DNA of 64,000 bases from Stenotrophomonas sp. 57. GTDB taxonomy: Bacteria > Pseudomonadota > Gammaproteobacteria > Xanthomonadales > Xanthomonadaceae. The notes under the pieces were generated by a model. It did no database searches and had not been told where the DNA came from. It saw only the letters and a list, made by a program, of their open reading frames with translations. This document shows, one piece after another, positions 54,910 to 64,000 of this stretch. The position numbers and the translations under genes were made by a program. The DNA is taken from NCBI RefSeq assembly GCF_030291075.1, contig NZ_CP127407.1, forward strand, positions 4,276,001-4,340,000, read 5' to 3'. How positions within the stretch are numbered: the stretch's first letter is position 1; the number at the start of each line of letters is the position of its first letter.

Positions 54910-56574
54910 CTACTTGGTGATATCCACGTCCTTGGTCTCGCGCAGGAACAGGCCACCGATCACCACCGACATCAGCGCGATGATGATGGGGTACCACAGG
55001 CCGTAGTACAGGTTGCCGGTACCGGCCACCAGCGCGAACGAGATCGCCGGCAGGAAGCCACCGAACCAGCCGTTGCCGATGTGGTACGGCAGCGACATCG
55101 AGGTGTAGCGGATGCGGGTCGGGAACAGTTCGACCAGGTAGGCGGCGATCGGGCCGTAGACCATGGTCACGTACAGCACCAGCAGCCACAGCATGAAGAT
55201 CGTGCCGGCAAAGTGGATGCGCGAACCATCGGCCTTGGCCGGGTAGCCCGCGGTGGTCAGGGCGGTCTTCAGTTCCGCACCGAACGCATCGGCCTTGGCC
55301 TTGCCTTCTTCCTTGGTCAGGCCAGCGGCCTCATACGAGGTGACGCTGGCACTGCCCACGTTCACCATCGCCAGCGAACCGGCGGCGGCGGGCTGCACGT
55401 CGTACGGCACACCGGCCTTGGTCAGCGCGGCGGTGGCCACGTCGCAGGAGCTGGTGAACTTGCGCAGGCCCACCGGATCGAACTGGAACGAGCAGGTGTT
55501 CGGATCAGCCACGACCAGCGCCGGAGAGGACGCACGTGCCTCTTCGATGGCCGGGTTGGCGAAGTGGGTCAGGCCCTTGAAGATCGGGATGTAGGTAACA
55601 GCCGCCAGCAGGCAGCCGGCCAGGATGATCTTCTTGCGGCCGATGCGGTCGGACAGCCAGCCGAAGAAGATGAAGAACGGCACGCCCAGCGCCAGCGCGG
55701 CCGCGATCAGCAGGTAGGAGGTGGTGGCATCGACCTTCAGCATGCTGCTGAGGAAGAACAGCGCGTAGAACTGGCCGCCGTACCAGACCACGGCCTGACC
55801 GGCTGCAGCGCCGAGCAGGACCAGCAGCATCAGCTTCAGGTTACCGCCCTTCAGGCTGTCACGGAACGGGGTCTTGGAGCCCTTGCCCTCGGACTTCATC
55901 TGCTGGAACAGCGGCGACTCGCTCAGCTGCAGGCGGATCCATACAGACACGCCCAGCAGCAGGATCGACACCAGGAACGGGATGCGCCAGCCCCAGGCTT
56001 CGAAGGCTTCGTTGCCCAGGAAGTAACGGCAGGCCAGGATGATCAGCAACGACATGAACAGGCCGAGCGTGGCGGTGCACTGGATGAAGCTGGTGTACAG
56101 GCCACGCTTGTCGTCCGGCGCGTGCTCGGCCACGTAGGTGGCGGCACCACCGTACTCGCCGCCCATCGCCAGGCCCTGGGCCAGGCGCAGCACGATCAGG
56201 ATGACCGGTGCCGCGAAGCCGATCGTGGCGTAGTTGGGCAGCACGCCGACCAGGAAGGTCGAGATGCCCATGATCAGGATCGTGACCAGGAACGTGTACT
56301 TGCGGCCGATACGGTCGCCGAGGCTGCCGAAGAAGGCCGCGCCGAACGGGCGCACGAAGAAGCCGGCGGCGAACGCCAGCAGGGCGAAGATCATGCCGGT
56401 GGTTTCGTTGACACCACTGAAGAACTGCTTGGCGATGATGGCCGCGAGCGAGCCGTACAGGAAGAAGTCATACCACTCGAAAACCGTGCCGAGGCTCGAG
56501 GCGAAGATGACCTTCTTGTGGCCCTTGGTCAGGGTGCCCGCTGGATTGTGCGGGCTTGATGCAGTGCTGGACAT
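54910..56574 (-). CDS. MFS transporter, metabolite:H+ symporter (MHS) family
   Basis: 554 residues, twelve helices, with MHS/MFS signatures (GTVFEWYDFFLYGSLA, RPFGAAFFGSLGDRIGRKY, GLAMGGEYGGAATYVAEHAP, WLSDRIGRKK). Such transporters carry carboxylates (for example alpha-ketoglutarate, shikimate). It has an unusual insertion of about 100 mostly hydrophilic residues (about 350-450, with two Cys in NTCSFQF and SSCDVA) between transmembrane segments, predicted periplasmic. Substrate unknown. It is transcribed toward 54886 and follows the porin gene with repeats in between. Confidence 0.85.
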   Translation of the reverse strand: MSSTASSPHNPAGTLTKGHKKVIFASSLGTVFEWYDFFLYGSLAAIIAKQFFSGVNETTGMIFALLAFAAGFFVRPFGAAFFGSLGDRIGRKYTFLVTILIMGISTFLVGVLPNYATIGFAAPVILIVLRLAQGLAMGGEYGGAATYVAEHAPDDKRGLYTSFIQCTATLGLFMSLLIILACRYFLGNEAFEAWGWRIPFLVSILLLGVSVWIRLQLSESPLFQQMKSEGKGSKTPFRDSLKGGNLKLMLLVLLGAAAGQAVVWYGGQFYALFFLSSMLKVDATTSYLLIAAALALGVPFFIFFGWLSDRIGRKKIILAGCLLAAVTYIPIFKGLTHFANPAIEEARASSPALVVADPNTCSFQFDPVGLRKFTSSCDVATAALTKAGVPYDVQPAAAGSLAMVNVGSASVTSYEAAGLTKEEGKAKADAFGAELKTALTTAGYPAKADGSRIHFAGTIFMLWLLVLYVTMVYGPIAAYLVELFPTRIRYTSMSLPYHIGNGWFGGFLPAISFALVAGTGNLYYGLWYPIIIALMSVVIGGLFLRETKDVDITK

Positions 56575-56590
56575 GGGACGTTTTCCCTCT

Positions 56591-56668
56591 GTAGGTGCCG
56601 ACCTGGGTCGGTGGGTGCCGACCGTTGGCCGGTACGCAATCGCTGTAGGTGCCGACCTTGGTCGGCAC
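56591..56668. repeat. GTGCCGACC..GGTCGGCAC palindrome cluster
   Basis: GTAGGTGCCGACCTGGGTCG and GTAGGTGCCGACCTTGGTCG copies flank GTGCCGACCGTTGGCC. Related to the array at 33191-33365. Lies between the transporter and the porin gene. Confidence 0.82.
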
Positions 56669-56672
56669 TCCT

Positions 56673-58100
56673 TTAGAAGCTGTACTTCGTGGTGAACTGC
56701 AATCGGGTGATGTCACCCTTGTTGCCGTTCTCCACTTCGCGACGGCCGTACATCAACTCCGCGCCGACATCGACCTTGGGCAACGGCGAGTAGAAGATGT
56801 TGCCGCGGATGCTCTGCACGCTCTTGGTCACCAGCGGGCCGAGGATGCTGTCGTTGTCGTAGTCGCTACGCGCGTAGATCAGGTTGGTGCGCAGCTTCGG
56901 CGAGAACGCATGCCGCCAGCCCACGTAGCCGGCCAGCACGCCGGTCGGATTGAGTTCGTCGCGGGCAACGTCATAGGCGCTGTCGGCGGTGATGCCCAAG
57001 CCGATGTAGCGGGCGATGCCTTCGCCGCCGGTCAGCTGGTAGTGCAGCGAATCGCTGTCACCCATCACCCACTTGCCGCCCAGGGTCAGGCCGCCGGCCA
57101 CCTTGTCGGCCTTGGCGCCGGTGGCCTGGTTGTCGACCTTCAGCTGGCGAACGATGCCGCCGACGCCGAAGGTGCCCCAGTCGCCCTTCCAGCCATAGCG
57201 CAGGGTCAGATCGGGCAGGCTGCCACGGTCGGAGTTGGCACTGGCATTGGTCCATGCCCCAGTGACCGGGTTGCGGGTACCGGTGAGGGTGGTGGTTTCC
57301 GGGTTTTCCAGCGCGACGCTGAAGCCGCCCTGGCTGTAACGCACCTGCGCCTGGCGCACGAAGATCACGCCGTCGGTAGGGCCAACGAAGTCGACCGCCT
57401 CAGGCAATGCGGCCGCGTCCATGAAGTTGGACCAGGTCTGGCCGGCCAGCCAGTTGTTCCAGTACATGTAGGCATGGCGCAGGGTCACGCCGTAGGTGTT
57501 GGTGGCGGTCTGGTTGCCCAGCGAGTTGCCGAAGAAGTCCATCTCGAAGAACGCGCCGGCTTTGTTGCCCGATTCGCTCACATTGTCGATGCCCAGATTG
57601 AAGCGAGAGAACTTGGCGTGGGCATTGAAGTCGGTGCCCGAACGCTTGCCGCTGCCGCCGGCGCCTTCCACCGGGGTCTGGCCCGGCAGGTACAGCGCGC
57701 GGCCGGTGGCATCGTCGGCCAGCTGGCCATCGCTGGTCTGGGTGGCGAGGAAGTCGGCCTTGATGAAGCCACCGATCTTGACCGTGGTACCCGGCGCGGC
57801 GCCCGGGGTGATGGTGGTGACCTGGATCGGCTGCTTGCCGGCCGGAACCTGTGCGACCGGCTTCTGCTCGGCCTGCAGCGTGCGGACTTCGGTTACGGCC
57901 TGCTGGGTCTGGCTGATCTGGGTCTGTTGTTGTTGCTGCGAAGACAGCAGCAGCTGGACCTGGCGTTCCAGTTCGGCAACGCGTGCTTCCAGCGCCTTCT
58001 CTTTGGCGGTCTCTGCGAACGCCATGCCCGGTGCGACCAGGGCGACCAACAGGCAGGCCGCCAAAGGTGTGCGCACGGCTTTCAACGTACGGTGGCTCAT
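56673..58100 (-). CDS. DcaP-like trimeric outer-membrane porin
   Basis: 475 residues with signal peptide ending MAFAETAKEK. An N-terminal coiled coil (EARVAELERQVQLLLSSQQ followed by Gln-rich sequence) precedes a beta-barrel domain ending in a terminal Phe, as usual for porins. DcaP-type porins take up dicarboxylates and, in Acinetobacter, beta-lactams; here a role in carboxylate uptake with the neighbouring MHS transporter is plausible. Start at MSHRTLK (58100) after GAGGGCAAC. Promoter region shared with acs. Confidence 0.85.
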   Translation of the reverse strand: MSHRTLKAVRTPLAACLLVALVAPGMAFAETAKEKALEARVAELERQVQLLLSSQQQQQTQISQTQQAVTEVRTLQAEQKPVAQVPAGKQPIQVTTITPGAAPGTTVKIGGFIKADFLATQTSDGQLADDATGRALYLPGQTPVEGAGGSGKRSGTDFNAHAKFSRFNLGIDNVSESGNKAGAFFEMDFFGNSLGNQTATNTYGVTLRHAYMYWNNWLAGQTWSNFMDAAALPEAVDFVGPTDGVIFVRQAQVRYSQGGFSVALENPETTTLTGTRNPVTGAWTNASANSDRGSLPDLTLRYGWKGDWGTFGVGGIVRQLKVDNQATGAKADKVAGGLTLGGKWVMGDSDSLHYQLTGGEGIARYIGLGITADSAYDVARDELNPTGVLAGYVGWRHAFSPKLRTNLIYARSDYDNDSILGPLVTKSVQSIRGNIFYSPLPKVDVGAELMYGRREVENGNKGDITRLQFTTKYSF

Positions 58101-58190
58101 GTTGCCCTCTCTCCCAAGTGGCAAGGTGATGCCGCGCGTGGGGCACGGTCGAGCCGAGACTGCGGGGCGATTATGTATAGCGGCTATTCG

Positions 58191-58238
58191 CCATTGGTCG
58201 AACCTGGCCCTGCTGGGCGCTCACTTTCGACCATGGTC
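58191..58238. promoter_or_regulatory. Inverted repeat in the porin-acs intergenic region
   Basis: CCATTGGTCGAA (58191-58202) and TTTCGACCATGG (58225-58236) form an imperfect inverted repeat in the divergent promoter region. It could bind a dimeric regulator such as the acs-linked response regulator. No binding evidence; function is inference. Confidence 0.35.
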
Positions 58239-58345
58239 TAACCGGGGTGGTGACGCGGCAGGGGGTGGATGGGGCAAACTGAGGGGGATCGGTCGCCGCA
58301 ATGCTGCGACCGCACACACAAAGTCAACGTGCAAGTGAGGGTGCC

Positions 58346-60289
<1,944 letters not shown>

Positions 60290-60320
60290 TGGCGTGACTG
60301 CAGGCGCAGGACGCGCCAGG

Positions 60321-60352
60321 GACGTGGCCGGGAGGAGGGACCCGGCCGCGTC
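60321..60352 (+). terminator. Hairpin between acs and response regulator
   Basis: Stem GACGTGGCCGGG/CCCGGCCGCGTC with one G-U pair and loop AGGAGGGA; no T-run. Could be a weak terminator or RNA processing element after acs. Confidence 0.45.
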
Positions 60353-60410
60353 CGACCCGTCCTGCACCTGCCATCACGTCGCTCTTTTTCCTGATCGATA
60401 AGCTCGACCC

Positions 60411-61076
60411 ATGACCACCCTCCTGATTGCCGATGACCACCCGCTGTTCCGCGAAGCCCTGCGCGGGGCCGTGCAGCGGGTCATCCCCGGCGTGCAGCTG
60501 TTCGAGGCCGACAGCGTGGAAGCGCTGTACGCGCTGGCCGACCAGCACAACGACGCCGACCTGGTCCTGATGGATCTCAACATGCCCGGTGCACAGGGTT
60601 TCAACGCACTGGTGCACATGCGCTCGCTGCATCCGCACCTGCCGGTGGTGGTGGTGTCCGCGCGCGAGGAAGCCACGGTGATGCGGCGCGCGCTCGATCA
60701 TGGCGCGTTGGGCTTCATTCCCAAGTCGGCGGATTCGGACACCATCGGCCACGCGCTGGGCACCATCCTCGACGGCGAGACCTGGGCACCGCCGGAAGCG
60801 CACAACGTACCGCCGACCGAGCGCGAGGAACGCGAAGTCGGCCAGCGCCTGCGCGAACTGACCCCGCAGCAGTTCCGCGTGCTGCAGATGCTCGGCGCAG
60901 GCCGCTTGAACAAGCAGATCGCCTACGACCTCAACGTCTCCGAAGCGACGATCAAGGCCCACGTCACCGCGATCCTGCGCAAGCTGGGCGTGACCAACCG
61001 CACCCAGGCCGTGCTGATGGCCGGCAAGCTGGCGATCGACGACGACGCCATCGTGCTGCCGCCGGAAGAAGACTGA
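60411..61076 (+). CDS. LuxR-family response regulator, ErdR/CrbR-like
   Basis: 221 residues. Receiver domain with acidic IADDHPLF, phospho-accepting Asp55 (LVLMDLNMPG), and VVVVSAREEA plus FIPKSADSD (Lys near 105). A LuxR HTH follows (about 150-205; NKQIAYDLNVSEATIKAHVTA). Position 121 bases after acs and the N terminus resemble ErdR/CrbR, the regulator that switches on acs in Pseudomonas and Vibrio. That pairing is inferred from context; the sequence alone only shows a NarL/LuxR-type regulator. Confidence 0.85.
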   Translation: MTTLLIADDHPLFREALRGAVQRVIPGVQLFEADSVEALYALADQHNDADLVLMDLNMPGAQGFNALVHMRSLHPHLPVVVVSAREEATVMRRALDHGALGFIPKSADSDTIGHALGTILDGETWAPPEAHNVPPTEREEREVGQRLRELTPQQFRVLQMLGAGRLNKQIAYDLNVSEATIKAHVTAILRKLGVTNRTQAVLMAGKLAIDDDAIVLPPEED

Positions 61077-61093
61077 GGGTAGTGCGCTGCGCG

Positions 61094-61170
61094 CGTGAGC
61101 CGAGCGCAGGCTCGGCTCTACACGACTCTGCGGCACCTGCCTTTGTAGAGCCGAGCCCATGCTCGGCTGC
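61094..61170. repeat. SMAG unit halves flanking the RAYT on its 3' side
   Basis: GAGCCGAGCGCAGGCTCGGC (from about 61097) ending CTCTAC, then 23 bases later GTAGAGCCGAGCCCATGCTCGGC (61145-61170). This is a circularly permuted copy of the 103-bp unit at 61721-61903. Confidence 0.9.
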
Positions 61171-61189
61171 TGTTCGCCTGAAGATGGCG

Positions 61190-61645
61190 CTACCCCTGCA
61201 GACGCCACCTACTCCAGGCATGAGGGTACTCGCCAAGATGCGTGGCCAGCCCGGCCCGAACCGGATTGCCCGCAATGTACATTGCCTGCGTACGCAGGCA
61301 TTCATCGCTGCGCAGCGCGTGGTCGTAATACCCCGGTTGCCAGATGGGCTCGCTGGCATCAACGCGCCTGGCGATGGACCGTCCACTTCTGGACTTGAGG
61401 ATCTGCATGCACCCGGCAAGCGTTCCGTGTCGCAACTCGATCAACCAGTGCAGGTGGTCCGGCATGATTACCCAAGCCAGGGAGAACGTCCGCCCCGTCC
61501 GCTCGACCGTGCGTAGTGCCTCGATCAGCAGATCGACGTTCGTCTCATCGTCGAACCAGCGTCGCCGCGCGTGGGTCACCGCGGTGATCGCATAGACATT
61601 GCCGATCTGCGACCACCGGCCAATACGGAGTGCGGGGCTGGACAT
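61190..61645 (-). CDS. REP-associated tyrosine transposase (RAYT, Y1_Tnp)
   Basis: 151 residues, single Y1 transposase domain. HUH motif in MPDHLHWLIEL (HLH) and candidate catalytic Tyr in WQPGYYDHALRSD; N-terminal GNVYAITAVTHARRRWF and the closing NPVRAGLA also fit RAYTs. RAYTs act on REP elements, cutting and moving single-stranded hairpins. SMAG units flank the gene on both sides, marking it as the probable enzyme for this family. Start at ATG 61645. Confidence 0.92.
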   Translation of the reverse strand: MSSPALRIGRWSQIGNVYAITAVTHARRRWFDDETNVDLLIEALRTVERTGRTFSLAWVIMPDHLHWLIELRHGTLAGCMQILKSRSGRSIARRVDASEPIWQPGYYDHALRSDECLRTQAMYIAGNPVRAGLATHLGEYPHAWSRWRLQG

Positions 61646-61720
61646 GCCCGAAGACTATGCAGCGACCGCCAGGCTGCCCATCAGTGCAACACCGCATGAC
61701 CTGTCAGCCAATGCCCCCTT

Positions 61721-61903
61721 GTAGAGCCGAGCCCATGCTCGGCTGCTGTTCGCTTGAAGACCGCGCTGCGCGCGTAAGCCGAGCGCAGGCTCGGCTCTAC
61801 AGGACTCTGCGGCGCCTGAACCCGTAGAGCCGAGCCCATGCTCGGCTGCTGTCTGCTTGAAGACCGCGCTACGCGCGTAAGCCGAGCGCAGGCTCGGCTC
61901 TAC
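61721..61903. repeat. Two tandem SMAG pairs, 103-bp repeat unit
   Basis: Pairs 61721-61800 and 61824-61903 are nearly identical, with the intervening GGACTCTGCGGCGCCTGAAC forming a 103-bp direct repeat. Each pair is an inverted SMAG dimer with a GCGCTGCGCGCG-type spacer. Confidence 0.93.
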
Positions 61904-61914
61904 AGGATCTGGTG

Positions 61915-62490
61915 TTACCCCACGCCGTGCAGGTGTTCGTACAGGATCGTCGCACCGATGATCACCAGGATCACGCCGCCGATGATCTCGGCGCGCTTGC
62001 CGACCATGCTGCCCAGCACGCGGCCGAGCATGATGCCGACGGTGACCATGGTCAGCGTGCATAGGCCGATGACCGCAGCCATCACACCGATATGCACGTC
62101 CATGAACGCCAGGCCGATACCCACTGCCATCGCGTCGATGCTGGTGGCGAAACCGGTCAACGCCAGCTTCCAGAAGCCGTGGTGCTGCGAGGGGTCTTCG
62201 TCTTCCTCGGCGCTGTCCGGACGGAGGCCGTTGTAGATCATGTGGATGCCCAGCGCACCGAGCAGGCCGAACGCGATCCAGTGGTCGAAGGCCTCGACGT
62301 ACTGCAGGGCGGCACGGCCGAGCAACCAGCCGATGATGGGCGTGATCGCCTCGATGACGCCGAAGATGATGCCGGCACGCAGTGCGTCGCGGAACACCGG
62401 CTTGCGCATGGCTGCACCCTTGCCGACCGCCGCGGCGAAGGCATCGGTGGACATGGCAAAGCCGATCAGGAGGATCGAAATGGGGGACAT
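61915..62490 (-). CDS. mntP: Manganese exporter MntP
   Basis: 191 residues with six membrane helices and duplicated motifs: [19 protein letters not shown] in the first half and [19 protein letters not shown] in the second, containing the Asp residues implicated in Mn transport. It pumps out excess manganese. Start at MSPISILL (62490). It is preceded by a yybP-ykoY riboswitch, so expression should rise with Mn2+. Confidence 0.95.
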   Translation of the reverse strand: MSPISILLIGFAMSTDAFAAAVGKGAAMRKPVFRDALRAGIIFGVIEAITPIIGWLLGRAALQYVEAFDHWIAFGLLGALGIHMIYNGLRPDSAEEDEDPSQHHGFWKLALTGFATSIDAMAVGIGLAFMDVHIGVMAAVIGLCTLTMVTVGIMLGRVLGSMVGKRAEIIGGVILVIIGATILYEHLHGVG

Positions 62491-62565
62491 GGAAAGCTGC
62501 TGAAGGTCGGGCAAGGACGGACGCACGGCTCGCGCTCGCGCCCAACCTGACGTTGCGCGCGCGGG

Positions 62566-62672
62566 CCGCTGGTCTCGCCAACCATCATGGTTGTCCACGC
62601 CACGGCGCACTGGCCGAGTATGTTGACGTGGACGATTCCTGCGAAGGAATCCGGCTACTCCCCAAGGGGACG
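62566..62672 (-). promoter_or_regulatory. yybP-ykoY manganese riboswitch upstream of mntP
   Basis: On the minus strand the leader shows the characteristic conserved segments in order: GGGGAGTAGC (62663-62654), GTCAACATACTC and GGCGAGACC (62579-62571), arranged in paired loops with CCACG..CGTGG helices between. This matches the Mn2+-sensing yybP-ykoY class, found upstream of mntP/yebN genes. The 80 bases between it and the mntP start contain GC-rich complementary segments that may form the expression platform. Confidence 0.88.
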
Positions 62673-62775
62673 CGCAGCTTAGCACCGCGATCCGCGCGTG
62701 GCGCATTTCCAGGCAAACGCGCAGGCAGGGCTGGTTTGTATAGCGATGGCTATATCAGCGCCGCGCTGCGCGCGG

Positions 62776-62914
62776 GAGCCGAGCGTGGGCTCGGCTCTAC
62801 AGAGGGGTTCGTGCGCCCGGGAATCTGTAGAGCCGAGCCGATGCTCGGCTGCTGTTCGGTCGGACCACGGAATACCACGCGCCACGCGCGAGCCGAGCGT
62901 GGGCTCGGCTCTAC
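62776..62914. repeat. SMAG half and SMAG pair
   Basis: GAGCCGAGCGTGGGCTCGGC half ending at 62800, then a full pair 62827-62914 (GTAGAGCCGAGCCGATGCTCGGC to GTGGGCTCGGCTCTAC). Between the mntP promoter region and the kinase end; 62691-62775 holds no other feature. Confidence 0.9.
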
Positions 62915-62923
62915 AGTTGCCGG

Positions 62924-64000
62924 TCAGGCGTCGCTGTTGCCAGCATCGCGCAGTGCGCCCAGGAAGGCGCGCAGCGAGGCCGGCTTGATCGGCTTGGTCA
63001 GCACGCGGTAACCACGCTCGCGTGCCATCCGCTTCAGTTCGTCGCGACCATCGGCGGTCAGCAGCGCCCCGGGCAACGGGTAGCCCGCCGCCTCGCGAAG
63101 TGCCACCAGCGCATCCAGGCCATCCATGCGATCGTGCAGGTGGTAATCCACCAGCATCACCTGCGGGCGCTCGGCGATCTTCTCCAGCGCCTGGTCGACG
63201 GTGGCGGCGGTGATCACCTGCACCTGCCAGCGGCCCAGCAGCGCGCGCATGCCGTCGAGGATCTCCTCGTCGTTGTCCACGCACAGCACGCGCAGGCCCG
63301 CCAGCGAATCGCTGCGTACCGGTGCGGCCACCGCCTGCACCGGCGTGGCCACTTCGCTGTAGCCCGGCAACGGCGCCACACGCGGCAGGATGATCGAGAA
63401 CATCGAGCCGCTGCCGACGCGGCTGCGCGCATTGAGGCGATGGTCGAGCAGGCGCGAGATGCGCTGGCAGATCGACAGGCCCAGACCCAACCCCTGCTCG
63501 CCCCAGTCGAACGGCTGCTGGTAGCGGTGGAACTCGTCGAAGATCTGCCGCATGTGGTGCTCGGGAATGCCCGGGCCGGTATCCCACACCTGCAGTTCCA
63601 CTTCGTCGCCGCGCTGGCGCACGGCCAGCACGATGCGACCCTGGCGGGTATAGCGCAGCGCATTGGCCAGGAAGTTCTGCAGCACGCGGCGCAGCAGGCG
63701 GCGATCGCTGCGTACCCAGGCAGTACGCGCGAACAGGTCCAGGCGCAGGCCGCGCCCCGCCGCCACGGGCGTGTACTGCGCGGCCAGTTCGCGCATCAGC
63801 GCGCTGACATCGAACTCACCGATCACCGGGTGCAGGCCACCGGCATCCAGCCGCGAGACGTCCAGCAGGCCATCCAACAATTCCTCGGCCGCACGCAGCG
63901 AGGCATCCACGCGTTCGGCCAGGTGCTTCTGTTCGTCGCTCACATGGTCGCTGTCACGCAATGCCGAGGCGAACAGGCGCGCGGCGTTCAGCGGCTGCAG
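62924..64000 (-). CDS. Hybrid histidine kinase, MxtR/CrbS-like, partial (5' part beyond right edge)
   Basis: 358 residues of the C terminus. From the edge: the second helix of a HisKA domain (LQPLNAARLFASAL), a HATPase_c domain (N-box FLANALRYT, G1 VWDTGPGIPE, G2 GLGLGLSIC), then a receiver domain with VLCVDNDEE and acceptor Asp in MLVDYHLHD. The phospho-accepting His of the kinase lies just outside the window. Sensor domains are unknown. With the acs-adjacent regulator 1.8 kb away it could form the acetate-responsive MxtR/CrbS pair; that is inference. Confidence 0.85.
   Translation of the reverse strand: MQPLNAARLFASALRDSDHVSDEQKHLAERVDASLRAAEELLDGLLDVSRLDAGGLHPVIGEFDVSALMRELAAQYTPVAAGRGLRLDLFARTAWVRSDRRLLRRVLQNFLANALRYTRQGRIVLAVRQRGDEVELQVWDTGPGIPEHHMRQIFDEFHRYQQPFDWGEQGLGLGLSICQRISRLLDHRLNARSRVGSGSMFSIILPRVAPLPGYSEVATPVQAVAAPVRSDSLAGLRVLCVDNDEEILDGMRALLGRWQVQVITAATVDQALEKIAERPQVMLVDYHLHDRMDGLDALVALREAAGYPLPGALLTADGRDELKRMARERGYRVLTKPIKPASLRAFLGALRDAGNSDA

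Noticed and set aside
61721..61903. Attachment site or integrated element boundary
   Set aside because: The direct repeat is explained by tandem SMAG units; no integrase or phage gene is nearby.
62691..62706. Upstream start for mntP at 62706
   Set aside because: It would lie within the riboswitch leader; the MntP hydrophobic start is at 62490.

Overview
The window is chromosomal DNA from a high-GC gammaproteobacterium of the Xanthomonadaceae, most likely Stenotrophomonas (S. maltophilia complex). The main evidence is a dense set of GTAG-bounded palindromes with the core GAGCCGAGC..GCTCGGCTC (SMAG/REP elements typical of Stenotrophomonas), an sX13-type small RNA downstream of polA, an aryl polyene/xanthomonadin-type pigment cluster, and overall gene content. 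I see no prophage, CRISPR array, tRNA or rRNA.

Layout. 1-4712 (minus strand): tail of an aryl polyene operon in the order apeC-D-E-F-G-(HI fusion)-J, cut by the left edge. 4927-7339: a CIO-type cytochrome bd oxidase with its terminator. 7470-10115: two FtsX/MacB-type permeases without an ATPase gene, preceded by a 23-residue ORF. 10441-11663: an ECF sigma factor between two small membrane proteins. 11831-15204: secreted S9 peptidase, Nudix hydrolase, membrane protein. 15240-21642: four paralogous secreted cysteine-rich proteins, with hemF between the third and fourth. 21718-25726: DUF421 protein, sX13-like sRNA, polA, lipoprotein. 25877-37440: housekeeping and stress genes (universal stress protein, phosphatase, uvrD, cardiolipin synthase, rpmB-rpmG, glycosyltransferase, exonuclease, LysR/RidA pair). 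37648-43712: a Czc-type heavy-metal efflux operon. 43839-48772: DUF885 peptidase-like protein, a lipid-A/sugar gene pair, a nucleotide-sugar epimerase, a SUFU-domain protein. 48899-51371: rsmG-parA-parB (usually near oriC). 51411-58100: Sfp-type phosphopantetheinyl transferase, GlsB-like protein, xthA, aldehyde dehydrogenase, MHS-family transporter, DcaP-like porin. 58346-64000: acs, its likely response regulator, a RAYT transposase among SMAG repeats, mntP with a yybP-ykoY manganese riboswitch, and the C-terminal part of a hybrid histidine kinase.

How parts may work together. The Ape ACPs need a phosphopantetheinyl transferase, and the Sfp-type enzyme at 51411-52010 is a candidate. The regulator beside acs resembles ErdR/CrbR and the hybrid kinase resembles MxtR/CrbS, so an acetate-switch circuit is plausible, with repeat/RAYT DNA and mntP lying between its two halves. 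The RAYT at 61190-61645 is the likely mobiliser of the SMAG elements.

Most notable items: the four-member secreted cysteine-rich family (15240-21642), the short ORF with orphan permeases (7470-10115), the sX13-like RNA, the manganese riboswitch, and the RAYT with its 103-bp tandem SMAG unit. Coordinates come from reading the sequence. Family assignments are by recognition and were not verified by database search.
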